Shown: one piece after another, positions 24,049 through 32,942 of the stretch | Layout: every line of letters starts with the position of its first letter | How positions within the stretch are numbered: position 1 is the stretch's first letter | Source of the DNA: an uncultured Lachnospiraceae bacterium | GTDB lineage: Bacteria > Bacillota > Clostridia > Lachnospirales > Lachnospiraceae | Assembly (NCBI GenBank): GCA_910587765.1 | Contig: CAJUNR010000023.1 | Coordinates: 14,563-78,562 of the forward strand | Direction of reading: 5' to 3' | Length of the DNA stretch: 64,000 bases | Notes under the pieces: model-generated | Database searches by the model: none | Told to the model about the DNA's origin: nothing | The model's input: only the letters and a program-made list of their open reading frames with translations | Made by a program: the position numbers and the translations under genes

Positions 24049-25188
24049 ATGGCAAAAGAAACGATGAAAAAGACAGGTGCAAAGAAAAGTTCCTCAAAAA
24101 GAAGCGCTTCTTCAGGCTCTGCTTCTGCGTCTTCCAGGAAAAAGGGCTCTTCCAGAAAAAAGGCGGCGAGGAAGAAAAAAAGATTTATCATCTTTGGAGT
24201 GGAGATTTTCCTGCTTTTGGTTATGGTTGCGGGTTTTTATGTCGTCAGGCAGCTTGACCGCTTCCAGAGGCCTACGGTTGATCCGGAGAAAGTGAAGATC
24301 AACGAGTCCATCGCGGAAGAGACTGTGCAGACGATGTCCGGCTATACGAACGTGGCGCTTTTCGGTCTGGATACGAGGATCGCCGGGCAGCTCGGAAAGG
24401 GCAACCGAAGCGATACGATGATCATCGCGAGCATCAATAACGATACAAAGGAAGTCAGGCTGGTATCGGTCTACCGGGATACGTATCTGGACCTGACCAA
24501 CGGAAAATTCAACAAGTGCAACGGCGCTTATTCGGCCGGAGGGCCCGAGCAGGCCATCGGGATGCTGAATAAAAATCTGGATCTGGATATCCAGTACTAT
24601 ATGAGCGTGGACTTTGCGGCACTGACGGAGACCATTGATCTGCTGGGCGGCATCTACATTGATGTGGACGAGTCCGAGATCGGACATCTGAATAACTATA
24701 CGGTCGAGACATCCAAGGTGACGGGCGTGGAGACGCAGAAGCTGACCCAGACCGGTCTTCAGCTTCTCGACGGCGTGCAGGCGACCTCCTACTGCCGGAT
24801 CCGCTATACGGCGGGAGACGACTTCAAGAGAACGGAGCGTCAGCGGGAAGTGATCATGGAGATTGTGAATACGGCGAAGAAGGCGAATATCACGCAGATC
24901 AACGAGATCATCAACGCGGTCTTCTCCAAGATTGCTACCAATTACACGAACGAGCAGCTTCTGCAGATGGCTCCGGAGATGATCGGCTACGACATTGTCG
25001 ATACGCAGGGCTTCCCCTTCGACAAAGTGGCCGGAAGCGTTAAGAGCAAGGGTTCCTGCGTCATTCCGGTCAATCTGGCGGAGAATGTCAAGCAGCTTCA
25101 TGAGTATCTGTTCGATAATTATGACTACACGCCTTCGGAGACCGTACAGGAGATTTCCGATCAGATCACGAAGGATACCGGCTATTAA
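24049..25188 (+). CDS. LytR-CpsA-Psr family wall-polymer ligase
   Basis: 379 residues. A strongly basic Ser/Lys/Ala-rich cytoplasmic tail (residues 1-43) precedes one membrane helix (FIIFGVEIFLLLVMVAGFYVV). The outer LCP domain has NVALFGLDTR, GNRSDTMIIASIN, the Arg/Asp run LVSVYRDTYLDL, and CRIRYTAGDDFKRTERQREV. LCP enzymes transfer lipid-linked glycans onto peptidoglycan. Following the initiating transferase by 21 bp, it is the probable last step for the polymer made by this cluster. Confidence 0.95.
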   Translation: MAKETMKKTGAKKSSSKRSASSGSASASSRKKGSSRKKAARKKKRFIIFGVEIFLLLVMVAGFYVVRQLDRFQRPTVDPEKVKINESIAEETVQTMSGYTNVALFGLDTRIAGQLGKGNRSDTMIIASINNDTKEVRLVSVYRDTYLDLTNGKFNKCNGAYSAGGPEQAIGMLNKNLDLDIQYYMSVDFAALTETIDLLGGIYIDVDESEIGHLNNYTVETSKVTGVETQKLTQTGLQLLDGVQATSYCRIRYTAGDDFKRTERQREVIMEIVNTAKKANITQINEIINAVFSKIATNYTNEQLLQMAPEMIGYDIVDTQGFPFDKVAGSVKSKGSCVIPVNLAENVKQLHEYLFDNYDYTPSETVQEISDQITKDTGY

Positions 25189-25244
25189 ATACCGCCGGCC
25201 GCGGATTGAACGCTGTATTTTGCATGGCGGGAGGTTTTCTGGAT

Positions 25245-26165
25245 ATGTTGACGGTTGACGTTCTGATTCCGGTTTATCGTCCGGGAGCGCTTTTGGAACG
25301 GCTGCTTTCCGGGCTGGAGGCGCAGAGCTTTCCCATCGGAAAGATCATTCTCATGAACACGGAACAGCGGTACTTTCCGGAAGGACTGCAGAAGAGCTAT
25401 CCGAAGCTGGAGGTGCGCCATCTGACCAGAGCGGAGTTTGACCACGGCGGGACGCGGGACGCGGGAATCCGCAGTTCGGCGGCGGACGTGGTGGTGTGCA
25501 TGACGCAGGACGCGGTTCCCGCGGACCGGTATCTGATCGAAAGGCTTGCGGAAAGCTTTTCCGATCCGCAGGTGTGGGCCGCTTACGCAAGGCAGCTTCC
25601 CCGGCCGGACTGCAGCGAGGTGGAACGGTATACCAGAAGCTTTAACTATCCGCAGGAGAGCAGCGTCAAGGGAAGGAGCGACCTTGAACGGCTGGGCGTG
25701 AAGACGTTTTTCTGCTCCAACGTATGCGCCGCCTGGAGGCGAAGGGCTTATCTGGAACTGGGCGGTTTTGAGAGAAAGACTATTTTCAATGAAGATATGA
25801 TCCTTGCGGGAAGAATGGTGCTGGCGGGCGGGAAGATCGCATACCGGGCGGATGCGCAGGTGATTCATTCGCACAATTATACGGCGTCGGAGCAGTTTCA
25901 CCGCTATTTTGATCTGGCGGTCTCTCAGGTTATGCACCCGGAGGTGTTCGCGGGGGTAAGTTCGGAGTCCGAGGGAATGCGTCTGGTCAAAAAGACGGTG
26001 GGGCACTGTATGCGCATCGGGAAGCCGTGGCTGATTCCCGCGGTGATCTCGCAGAATGCCGGGAAATTCCTCGGCTACCGGGCGGGGCGGCATTACCGCC
26101 GGCTCCCGCGGAGCGTGATCCGCATGTGTACGATGAACCGGCCGTTCTGGGAGTCCGGAGACTGA
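25245..26165 (+). CDS. GT2 glycosyltransferase
   Basis: 306 residues from the ATG at 25245, which follows GGGAGG by 10 bp; the frame is open slightly upstream. The GT-A domain starts TVDVLIPVYRPGALLERLLSGL. It has the TRAEFDHGGTRDAGI segment typical of RfbF/rhamnosyl-type GT2 enzymes, and MTQDAVP replaces the usual NND as the metal site. FNEDMILAGRMVLAGGKI is the acceptor region. It is probably another rhamnosyl or related transferase for the same polysaccharide. Confidence 0.85.
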   Translation: MLTVDVLIPVYRPGALLERLLSGLEAQSFPIGKIILMNTEQRYFPEGLQKSYPKLEVRHLTRAEFDHGGTRDAGIRSSAADVVVCMTQDAVPADRYLIERLAESFSDPQVWAAYARQLPRPDCSEVERYTRSFNYPQESSVKGRSDLERLGVKTFFCSNVCAAWRRRAYLELGGFERKTIFNEDMILAGRMVLAGGKIAYRADAQVIHSHNYTASEQFHRYFDLAVSQVMHPEVFAGVSSESEGMRLVKKTVGHCMRIGKPWLIPAVISQNAGKFLGYRAGRHYRRLPRSVIRMCTMNRPFWESGD

Positions 26166-26181
26166 AAGCAGGAGAGAGCAG

Positions 26182-27063
26182 ATGGAGAAGGGGCGGAAGC
26201 GCAGAAAAAAGAATGGATACCGGGGGAAGGCCTGGGTATGGATGCTTGCCGTACTCTGTCTGGCCGGCTGCGGCAAGAGCAAGGAGACAGAGGAGAAACA
26301 GTTGGCGCTTAGAAGCGAGGGGATCGCAAAGGCGCAGGAAGGCGACTATGAAGGCGCGATTGATTCCTATGAGGAGGCTCTGCAACTTGCGGATCTGCAC
26401 GCGGGGGCTCTGGAGCGGGACATTGCGGCTTATAAGGCGTCGGCGCTGTATCATGCCGGAGAGATGCAGAAGGCGATTGATACCTTTACGGCGATACTGG
26501 ATCTGAAGGAGAGCGCCGAGATCTATATGGCCCGGGGAATGCTCTACCGGGAGTCGGAGAAGCTTACGGAAGCGAAGGCAGATTTTACGGCTGCCGTCGG
26601 CCTGACGTCCAAAAAAGACACGCTGATGCTGGGAAGACTTTCTTATTATATGGAAGATTATAACGCCGCGAAATCCTATCTGGAAAGCGCTGTGAAATCG
26701 GGAGACCGGGAAGCCGTCTACTGGGAGGCTGCGTTGTACTGGGAGATGGGCAATACGGAGTACGCCATCACACTGTATCAGGACTATCTGAGCGGGGAAG
26801 CTCCGGAGCATCCGGAGGCTTACGCCCGGGTTGCGTCCTGGCAGATTGGTCAGGAGGATTACGATGCGGCGCTGTCCACTCTGGAAGCGGGAATCGCCAG
26901 AGGAGAGAGCGCGGTTCTTCAGGAGCTTCTGGCGAATGAGATCGCCGTTTACGAGAAAAAGAGCGATTTTGAGACGGCCAAACTGAAGATGGAAAGCTAT
27001 CTGGAGCGCTGGCCGGACGACGAGGAGGCGCAGAGAGAGTATCTCTTTCTCAAAACCCGCTGA
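26182..27063 (+). CDS. TPR-repeat lipoprotein
   Basis: 293 residues. A basic N terminus and a signal peptide ending in the lipobox LCLAGCG give a surface lipoprotein. The mature part is a string of tetratricopeptide-like helices: GIAKAQEGDYEGAIDSYEEAL, ALYHAGEMQKAIDTFTAIL, DYNAAKSYLESAVKSG, NTEYAITLYQDYL and DYDAALSTLEAGIARG. It is likely a scaffold. It is the last gene of the glycan cluster (16 bp after a GT gene) and may organise assembly proteins outside the membrane, but no partner is evident. Confidence 0.85.
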   Translation: MEKGRKRRKKNGYRGKAWVWMLAVLCLAGCGKSKETEEKQLALRSEGIAKAQEGDYEGAIDSYEEALQLADLHAGALERDIAAYKASALYHAGEMQKAIDTFTAILDLKESAEIYMARGMLYRESEKLTEAKADFTAAVGLTSKKDTLMLGRLSYYMEDYNAAKSYLESAVKSGDREAVYWEAALYWEMGNTEYAITLYQDYLSGEAPEHPEAYARVASWQIGQEDYDAALSTLEAGIARGESAVLQELLANEIAVYEKKSDFETAKLKMESYLERWPDDEEAQREYLFLKTR

Positions 27064-27132
27064 TCCGCCCGGCGGGGGGCGCCCCCCTTTCCGCGTCCGG
27101 TGAAGGAAAAATATAAAAAAATAATAAAGGTA

Positions 27133-27161
27133 TTGACAAAGCACCCGTTGGGTGCTATCTT
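27133..27161 (+). promoter_or_regulatory. heat-shock operon promoter with dyad in the spacer
   Basis: A perfect TTGACA (27133-27138) and TATCTT (27156-27161) are 17 bp apart. The spacer holds a perfect inverted repeat, GCACCC (27141-27146) / GGGTGC (27150-27155). Confidence 0.8.
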
Positions 27162-27175
27162 TATCTCAGTAAATG

Positions 27176-27202
27176 TTAGCACTCTTAACAAACGAGTGCT
27201 AA
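27176..27202 (+). promoter_or_regulatory. CIRCE element, HrcA operator
   Basis: TTAGCACTC at 27176-27184 and GAGTGCTAA at 27194-27202 are separated by 9 bases. This is the exact consensus inverted repeat bound by HrcA, and it lies just downstream of the promoter and 24 bp before the hrcA GTG. Confidence 0.98.
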
Positions 27203-27226
27203 CAGGAAAGGAAGGGATGTGAGAGC

Positions 27227-28249
27227 GTGGATCTGGATGAGAGAAAGCTGAAGATTCTGCATGCGATCATTCAGACGTATCTGGAAACCGGAGAGCCGGT
27301 AGGCTCGAGGACGATATCGAAATATTCCGATCTGAAGCTGAGTTCCGCCACGATCCGCAACGAAATGTCGGATCTGGAAGAGATGGGTTATATCATTCAG
27401 CCTCACACTTCGGCAGGCCGAATCCCTTCCGACAAAGGATACCGTCTGTATGTCGACCACTTGATGCAGGAGAAGGAACGCGAGGTCACGGAGCTGAAGG
27501 AGCTGATGATTCGGCGGACGGATAAGATGGAGCAGGTACTGAAGCAGGTCGTGAAAGTGCTGGCCAGCAATACCAACTACGCGACCATGATCTCGGCGCC
27601 GCAGTATCACCAGAACAAACTCAAGTTCATTCAGTTGTCCAAAGTGGATGAACGGCAGATTCTGGCGGTGATCGTCGCGGAAGGCAATGTGATCCGCAAC
27701 AAACTGATTCCGCTCTGTGAAGAGCTGGACGCGGAGACGATCCTGAAGCTGAATATCCTTCTGAATACCATGCTGAACGGAAAGACGATCGCGGAGATCA
27801 ATCTGCAGATGATTTCCAGTATGAAAGAACAGGCGGGCATCCATAGTAATATCATCAGCGACGTGGTGGACGCGGTGGCGGAAGCCATTCATTCCGATGA
27901 AGGCATGGAGATTTACACCGGCGGCGCGACCAACATCTTCCGCTATCCGGAGCTGAGCGACAACGGCAAGGCCAGCGAGCTGATTCAGACGCTGGAGGAG
28001 AAGCAGATGCTGGCGGAGCTGGTGACGGAGACGCTGAGCAAGGAAGACAAAGGCATTCAGGTCTATATCGGAAGCGAGACGCCGATTCAGAGCATGAAGG
28101 ACTGCAGCGTCGTAACCGCCACGTATGAGCTTGGCCAGGGGCTGCAGGGAACCATAGGAATCATCGGACCGAAGAGAATGGATTATGAGAACGTTATGAG
28201 CACGCTGAAGACACTGATGGATCAGTTGGATCACGTTTTCCATAAATAG
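27227..28249 (+). CDS. hrcA: heat-inducible transcription repressor HrcA
   Basis: 340 residues, full length. The N-terminal winged helix (MDLDERKLKILHAIIQTYLETGEPVGSRT, LSSATIRNEMSDLEEMGYI, SAGRIPSDKGYRLYVD) and C-terminal regulatory GAF-like domain (YTGGATNIF, GIIGPKRMDYENVM) are complete. It represses this operon at the CIRCE box and needs GroE for activity in the family. The start codon is GTG at 27227 after GGAAGGGATG. Confidence 0.98.
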   Translation: MDLDERKLKILHAIIQTYLETGEPVGSRTISKYSDLKLSSATIRNEMSDLEEMGYIIQPHTSAGRIPSDKGYRLYVDHLMQEKEREVTELKELMIRRTDKMEQVLKQVVKVLASNTNYATMISAPQYHQNKLKFIQLSKVDERQILAVIVAEGNVIRNKLIPLCEELDAETILKLNILLNTMLNGKTIAEINLQMISSMKEQAGIHSNIISDVVDAVAEAIHSDEGMEIYTGGATNIFRYPELSDNGKASELIQTLEEKQMLAELVTETLSKEDKGIQVYIGSETPIQSMKDCSVVTATYELGQGLQGTIGIIGPKRMDYENVMSTLKTLMDQLDHVFHK

Positions 28250-28266
28250 AAAGGCGGAGACATCAT

Positions 28267-28908
28267 TTGGAAGAGAAGAAAGAACTGGAACAGGAAGAGA
28301 TCACGGAAGAAAAGGTAAACGCGGAAGCGAATGCGGAGGAACCGGAGGAGGCCGTACCGGAGGAGCCGGAGCGCGCGTCCTCGGAAGAGCCGGAAGACGG
28401 CGGGGAGGAAGCGGAGCAGGCGTCCGGGCCGGGCGGGAAGAAAGGCTTCTTCCGCAAGAAAGAAAAGAAGGATAAAAGAGACGAACAGATCGCCGAGCTG
28501 ACCGATAAGGTGAAGCGACAGCTCGCGGAATTTGAGAATTTCCGCAACCGGACGGAGAAAGAAAAGGCCCGCATGTACACGATCGGCGCGAAGGATGTCA
28601 TCGAGAAGATCCTGCCGGTGGCGGACAATTTTGAGAGAGGCATCAACAGCATCCCGGAAGAGGAGAAGGAAGGGCCGGTTGCCAGCGGCATGGAGATGAT
28701 CTACCGGCAGTTGATGACGGTGCTGACGGATCTGGGCGTAACCCCGATCGAAGCGGTCGGCCAGGAATTTGATCCGAATTTCCACAACGCGGTCATGCAT
28801 GTGGAGAATGAGGAGCTGGGTGAGAACATCGTCGCCGAGGAATTCCAGAAAGGTTATAAATATAAAGACGAGGTGCTTCGGCACAGCATGGTATCTGTAG
28901 CAAATTAA
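28267..28908 (+). CDS. grpE: nucleotide exchange factor GrpE
   Basis: 213 residues. A long acidic N-terminal extension (about 70 residues rich in Glu/Pro) precedes the coiled coil and the GrpE head: RQLAEFENFRNRTEKEKARM, VIEKILPVADNFERGI and FDPNFHNAVMHV. It releases ADP from DnaK. The start is TTG at 28267 after GGCGGAG, 17 bp from hrcA. The acidic tail is longer than in E. coli GrpE. Confidence 0.97.
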   Translation: MEEKKELEQEEITEEKVNAEANAEEPEEAVPEEPERASSEEPEDGGEEAEQASGPGGKKGFFRKKEKKDKRDEQIAELTDKVKRQLAEFENFRNRTEKEKARMYTIGAKDVIEKILPVADNFERGINSIPEEEKEGPVASGMEMIYRQLMTVLTDLGVTPIEAVGQEFDPNFHNAVMHVENEELGENIVAEEFQKGYKYKDEVLRHSMVSVAN

Positions 28909-28967
28909 AACAAAGAAAGCGGCGGCCGCCCGGAGGCTGACGCCAAACGATAACAGGAGGAATCATT

Positions 28968-30836
28968 ATGAGTAAAATTATCGGTATTGACCTGGGAACC
29001 ACTAATTCATGCGTATCCGTTATGGAGGGAGGCAAACCAACCGTTATCACGAATACAGAAGGCGCAAGGACCACGCCGTCGATTGTGGCGTTTACGAAGA
29101 CCGGAGAGCGTCTGGTCGGAGAACCGGCAAAGCGTCAGGCGGTGACCAACGCGGAGAAGACGATCTCTTCCATCAAGCGGCATATGGGCAGCGATTACAG
29201 GGTGACGATTGACGACAAGAAATATTCCCCGCAGGAGATTTCGGCAATGATCCTGATGAAGATGAAGGCGGACGCGGAAAATTATCTGGGCGAGAAAGTA
29301 TCGGAGGCCGTCATTACGGTACCGGCGTACTTTGACGACGCGCAGAGACAGGCGACCAAGGATGCGGGCAAGATCGCAGGCCTGGACGTAAAGCGTATCA
29401 TCAACGAGCCGACGGCGGCGGCGCTTGCTTACGGTCTCGACAATGAGAAGAAAGAGCAGAAGATCATGGTATACGACCTTGGCGGCGGTACCTTTGACGT
29501 ATCCATCATCGAGATCGGCGACGGCGTCATCGAGGTACTGGCGACGGCCGGCGACAACCGTCTGGGCGGCGATGATTTTGACCAGAAGATCACGGACTGG
29601 ATGCTGGCGGAATTTAAGAAATTAAACGGCATTGACCTGTCGAACGATAAGAACGCGCTCCAGAGACTGAAGGAAGCGGCCGAGAAGGCGAAGAAAGAGC
29701 TCTCCGCGGCAACCACGACCAACATCAACCTGCCGTTCATCAGCATGAACAGCGACGGCCCGCTGCATTTTGACATGAATCTGACGAGAGCGAAATTCGA
29801 CGAGCTGACCCACGATCTGGTGGAGCGTACGGCGAACCCGGTGCAGGCGGCGCTGCGCGACGCGGGCGTGAGTCCTTCGGAACTGAGCAAGGTCCTGCTT
29901 GTGGGCGGTTCCACGCGTGTCCTGGCGGTACAGGAGAAGGTAAAACAGTTGACCGGCCATGAGCCGAGCAAGACGCTGAATCCGGACGAGTGCGTGGCCA
30001 TCGGCGCGTCCATCCAGGGCGGCAAGCTGGCGGGAGACGCCGGCGCAGGCGATATCCTTCTGCTGGACGTCACGCCGCTGTCCCTGTCCATCGAGACGAT
30101 GGGAGGCATTGCGACCCGCCTGATCGAGAGAAACACAACGATTCCGACCAAGAAGAGTCAGATCTTCTCTACGGCCGCGGACAATCAGACGGCGGTGGAC
30201 ATCAACGTCGTACAGGGCGAGAGGCAGTTCGCGAAAGACAACAAGTCCCTCGGACAGTTCCGTCTCGACGGAATCCCGCCCGCCCGCAGAGGCGTTCCGC
30301 AGATTGAGGTTACCTTCGATATTGACGCCAACGGTATCGTGAACGTGTCCGCGAAGGATATGGGCACCGGCAAGGAGCAGCATATCACGATCACGGCCGG
30401 CTCCAATATGTCGGAGTCCGATATCGAGAGGGCCGTGAAGGAGGCGGCGGAGTTCGAGGCGCAGGATAAGAAGCGCAAGGAAGGCATCGACGCCAGAAAC
30501 GACGCGGACGCGATCGTGTTCCAGACCGAGAAAGCGCTCGAGGAAGCCGGCGCGAAGCTGGATCCGTCCGAGAAAGCGGCCGTGGAGGAGAAGGTCGCTT
30601 CTCTGAAGGCGGTAGTTGAGAGAACCGCGAACCAGACGGATATCTCCGACGCGGATATCGACGCGCTCAAGGCGGGCAGAGAGGAACTGATGACTGCTTC
30701 CCAGAATCTGTTCCAGAAGATATACGAGCAGGCGCAGGCCGGCGCCGGCGCACAGGGCGCGGGACCGGATATGGGCGGCGCTCAGAGCTCCCAGCAGGCG
30801 GATGACGTCGTGGACGGAGATTATCGCGAAGTATAA
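28968..30836 (+). CDS. dnaK: chaperone DnaK (Hsp70)
   Basis: 622 residues. Intact ATPase signatures are GIDLGTTNSCV, the phosphate-2 loop VYDLGGGTFDVSI and LVGGSTRV. They are followed by the substrate-binding domain starting at DVTPLSLSIETMGG and an alpha-helical lid, ending in a Gly/Ala/Gln tail. A strong AGGAGG site precedes the ATG. It folds newly made and damaged proteins with GrpE and DnaJ encoded on either side. Confidence 0.99.
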   Translation: MSKIIGIDLGTTNSCVSVMEGGKPTVITNTEGARTTPSIVAFTKTGERLVGEPAKRQAVTNAEKTISSIKRHMGSDYRVTIDDKKYSPQEISAMILMKMKADAENYLGEKVSEAVITVPAYFDDAQRQATKDAGKIAGLDVKRIINEPTAAALAYGLDNEKKEQKIMVYDLGGGTFDVSIIEIGDGVIEVLATAGDNRLGGDDFDQKITDWMLAEFKKLNGIDLSNDKNALQRLKEAAEKAKKELSAATTTNINLPFISMNSDGPLHFDMNLTRAKFDELTHDLVERTANPVQAALRDAGVSPSELSKVLLVGGSTRVLAVQEKVKQLTGHEPSKTLNPDECVAIGASIQGGKLAGDAGAGDILLLDVTPLSLSIETMGGIATRLIERNTTIPTKKSQIFSTAADNQTAVDINVVQGERQFAKDNKSLGQFRLDGIPPARRGVPQIEVTFDIDANGIVNVSAKDMGTGKEQHITITAGSNMSESDIERAVKEAAEFEAQDKKRKEGIDARNDADAIVFQTEKALEEAGAKLDPSEKAAVEEKVASLKAVVERTANQTDISDADIDALKAGREELMTASQNLFQKIYEQAQAGAGAQGAGPDMGGAQSSQQADDVVDGDYREV

Positions 30837-30932
30837 AGACGGCTGTTCAAAAATCCGCCGCGGCGCAGCCCGTGCGGGCCGGCAGGACGACCGGCCAGGG
30901 GAGGCGTGCGGCGGGAGAAGGAACAGAGACAA

Positions 30933-30957
30933 CCCACGGTCATCGACTGGCCGTGGG
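30933..30957 (+). promoter_or_regulatory. hairpin between dnaK and dnaJ
   Basis: CCCACGG (30933-30939) pairs with CCGTGGG (30951-30957), extended by CA/TG inside, in the 176-bp gap between dnaK and dnaJ. There is no T run. It may be an RNA processing or stability element setting the dnaK:dnaJ ratio. Nothing else was recognised in this gap. Confidence 0.5.
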
Positions 30958-31012
30958 CGTTCGGCTGTATGGGGGCGGTTCCCACGGCTTTGATGAGAGG
31001 TGAATGACAGAT

Positions 31013-32182
31013 ATGGCAGAGACGAAAAGAGATTACTATGAGGTCCTTGGAGTGAGCAAGGACGCGGATGATTCGGCCATCAAGAGCGCGTACAGGAAGC
31101 TGGCGAAAAAATATCATCCGGATATGAATCCCGGGGACAAGGAAGCGGAACAGAAGTTCAAGGAAGCCTCCGAGGCGTACGCGGTATTGAGCGACGCGGA
31201 CAAGAGACGCAAATACGACCAGTTCGGCCATGCGGCCTTTGATCAGGGAGCCGGAGGAGGCGGTTTCGGCGGCTTCGACTTTACCGGCGCGGATATGGGC
31301 GATATCTTCGGCGACATCTTCGGCGACCTGTTCGGCGGCGGAAGGAGCCGGAGGGCGAACAACGGCCCCATGCGCGGCGCGGATGTCCGCGCCAGCGTGA
31401 GGATCACTTTTGAAGATTCGGTGAAGGGCTGCGAGAAGGAGCTGGAGCTGACGCTGAAGGACGAGTGCGGGACCTGCCACGGGACCGGCGCGAAGCCGGG
31501 GACGGAACCCCAGACCTGTACGAAGTGCGGAGGCAAGGGGCAGGTGGTCTATACCCAGCAGTCCCTGTTTGGTATGGTGCAGAATGTGCGGACCTGTCCG
31601 GAGTGTAACGGGACCGGCAAGATTATCCGGGATAAATGTCCGAGCTGTTACGGAACGGGCTATATCTCCAACAAAAAAAAGATCTCCGTTACCATCCCGG
31701 CCGGTATCGACAGCGGTCAGAGCATCCGCATCCGCGGCAAGGGAGAACCGGGCGTCAACGGCGGCCCGAGAGGCGATCTTCTGGTGGAAGTGCTGGTGAC
31801 CCGTCATCCGCAGTTCCAGAGACAGGATATGGATATTTTCTCCACCGTACCGATTACGTTCCCGCAGGCGGCGCTCGGCGGGACGATCCGCATCAAGACG
31901 GTGGACGGAGAAGTGGAGTACGATGTGAAAGCCGGGACGCAGACCGATACGAGAGTCCGTCTGCGCGGCAAGGGGATGCCGTCCCTGCGCAATAAGAGCG
32001 TCAGAGGGGACCATTATGTGACGCTGGTGATCGAGGTGCCCACCGGTTTAAGCCACGCGGCGAAAGAGGCGCTGAAGGAATATGATCTCGAGAGCGGAAA
32101 TTCCCTGAACCAGAAGAACACGGGGACGAAGCCCAAGAAGAAAAAATTCATGGAAAAGCTGAAGGAGACGCTGGAAGACTGA
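31013..32182 (+). CDS. dnaJ: chaperone DnaJ (Hsp40, type I)
   Basis: 389 residues. The J domain has YYEVLGVSKDADDSAIKSAY and the HPD motif in YHPDMN, then a Gly/Phe-rich linker. Four zinc-binding CxxCxGxG-type repeats follow (CGTCHGTG, CTKCGGKG, CPECNGTG, CPSCYGTG), then the client-binding C-terminal domains. The ATG at 31013 is preferred over the in-frame ATG at 31004 because AGAGG (30996-31000) is 12 bp away instead of 3. It stimulates DnaK ATPase. Confidence 0.98.
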   Translation: MAETKRDYYEVLGVSKDADDSAIKSAYRKLAKKYHPDMNPGDKEAEQKFKEASEAYAVLSDADKRRKYDQFGHAAFDQGAGGGGFGGFDFTGADMGDIFGDIFGDLFGGGRSRRANNGPMRGADVRASVRITFEDSVKGCEKELELTLKDECGTCHGTGAKPGTEPQTCTKCGGKGQVVYTQQSLFGMVQNVRTCPECNGTGKIIRDKCPSCYGTGYISNKKKISVTIPAGIDSGQSIRIRGKGEPGVNGGPRGDLLVEVLVTRHPQFQRQDMDIFSTVPITFPQAALGGTIRIKTVDGEVEYDVKAGTQTDTRVRLRGKGMPSLRNKSVRGDHYVTLVIEVPTGLSHAAKEALKEYDLESGNSLNQKNTGTKPKKKKFMEKLKETLED

Positions 32183-32223
32183 GAGCGGGAACCGCAAAAG
32201 ATTGCAAAAACGTGAAAAAGTAC

Positions 32224-32251
32224 TTGCATTTACCGGAACTTGTGCTATACT
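32224..32251 (+). promoter_or_regulatory. promoter of the rimP-nusA-infB operon
   Basis: TTGCAT (32224-32229) and TATACT (32246-32251) with a 16-bp spacer precede a leader of about 200 bases upstream of rimP. Confidence 0.7.
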
Positions 32252-32281
32252 GGTAATAACTTAATAAACAGATTGAAGAAA

Positions 32282-32417
32282 GGGGTGGGCAAGAGTCCAC
32301 TCCTTCTTATATGCACACGGACGTCCAAATGAAAGATGTCGGCAGGCTGACGGACGCCCGGTGCGCGGGCAGGGGAAGAAATCTTCCCTGCTCGATTGTC
32401 TTTACGGGCCGTCTGCC
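32282..32417 (+). promoter_or_regulatory. structured 5' leader of the rimP-nusA operon
   Basis: Three structures are visible in the 275-bp gap. GGGGTGG (32282-32288) pairs with CCACTCC (32297-32303). A near-perfect hairpin GCAGGGGAAGA / TCTTCCCTGC spans 32369-32391. An enclosing pair joins GGCAG (32341-32345) plus GACGG (32349-32353) with CCGTCTGCC (32409-32417). Autoregulation of this operon by NusA-dependent termination is known in B. subtilis; a similar role here is inferred. Confidence 0.55.
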
Positions 32418-32457
32418 GGGAGGCGGAGGCGGAATTTGAATCAGGAGGATTTGATAT

Positions 32458-32925
32458 TTGGCGAGAAGGGACAGTTATGAAGAGAAAACAGAAGCGCTGC
32501 TGAAACCGATGATGGAGGAACACCAGTTTGAGCTTGTGGATGTGGAATTTGTGAAAGAGGCGGGAACCTGGTATCTGAGAGCTTATATCGACAAGCCGGA
32601 CGGGATTACAATTGATGACTGCGAGCTGATCAGCCGCGCGCTGTCCGACCGTCTGGATGAAAAGAACTTTATAGAGGAAAGCTATATTCTGGAAGTGAGT
32701 TCTCCGGGTCTGGGAAGGCCTCTTAGAAAAGAAAAGGATTTTATCAGGAGCCAGGGGGAGTCGGTGGAAGTGAAGCTGTTCCGGGCGCTTGACGGACAGA
32801 AGGAATTTACCGGAATCCTGAAAGCATGGGACAAAGGGACAGTGACGCTGGAATTTGAAGACGGAGCCGAGCTGTCTGTTGACAGGGCGAATATCGCCCT
32901 GATTCGCCTGGCATTTGATTTTTAA
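32458..32925 (+). CDS. rimP: ribosome maturation factor RimP
   Basis: 155 residues. The family motifs VDVEFVKEAGTWYLRAYIDKP, CELISRALSDRLDE and YILEVSSPGLGRPLRKEKDF are present, followed by the C-terminal SH3-like barrel. It helps 30S assembly. The start is TTG at 32458 after AGGAGGA. First gene of the nusA-infB operon, the standard order in Firmicutes. Confidence 0.97.
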   Translation: MARRDSYEEKTEALLKPMMEEHQFELVDVEFVKEAGTWYLRAYIDKPDGITIDDCELISRALSDRLDEKNFIEESYILEVSSPGLGRPLRKEKDFIRSQGESVEVKLFRALDGQKEFTGILKAWDKGTVTLEFEDGAELSVDRANIALIRLAFDF

Positions 32926-32942
32926 GGAGGATAAGACAGAAA

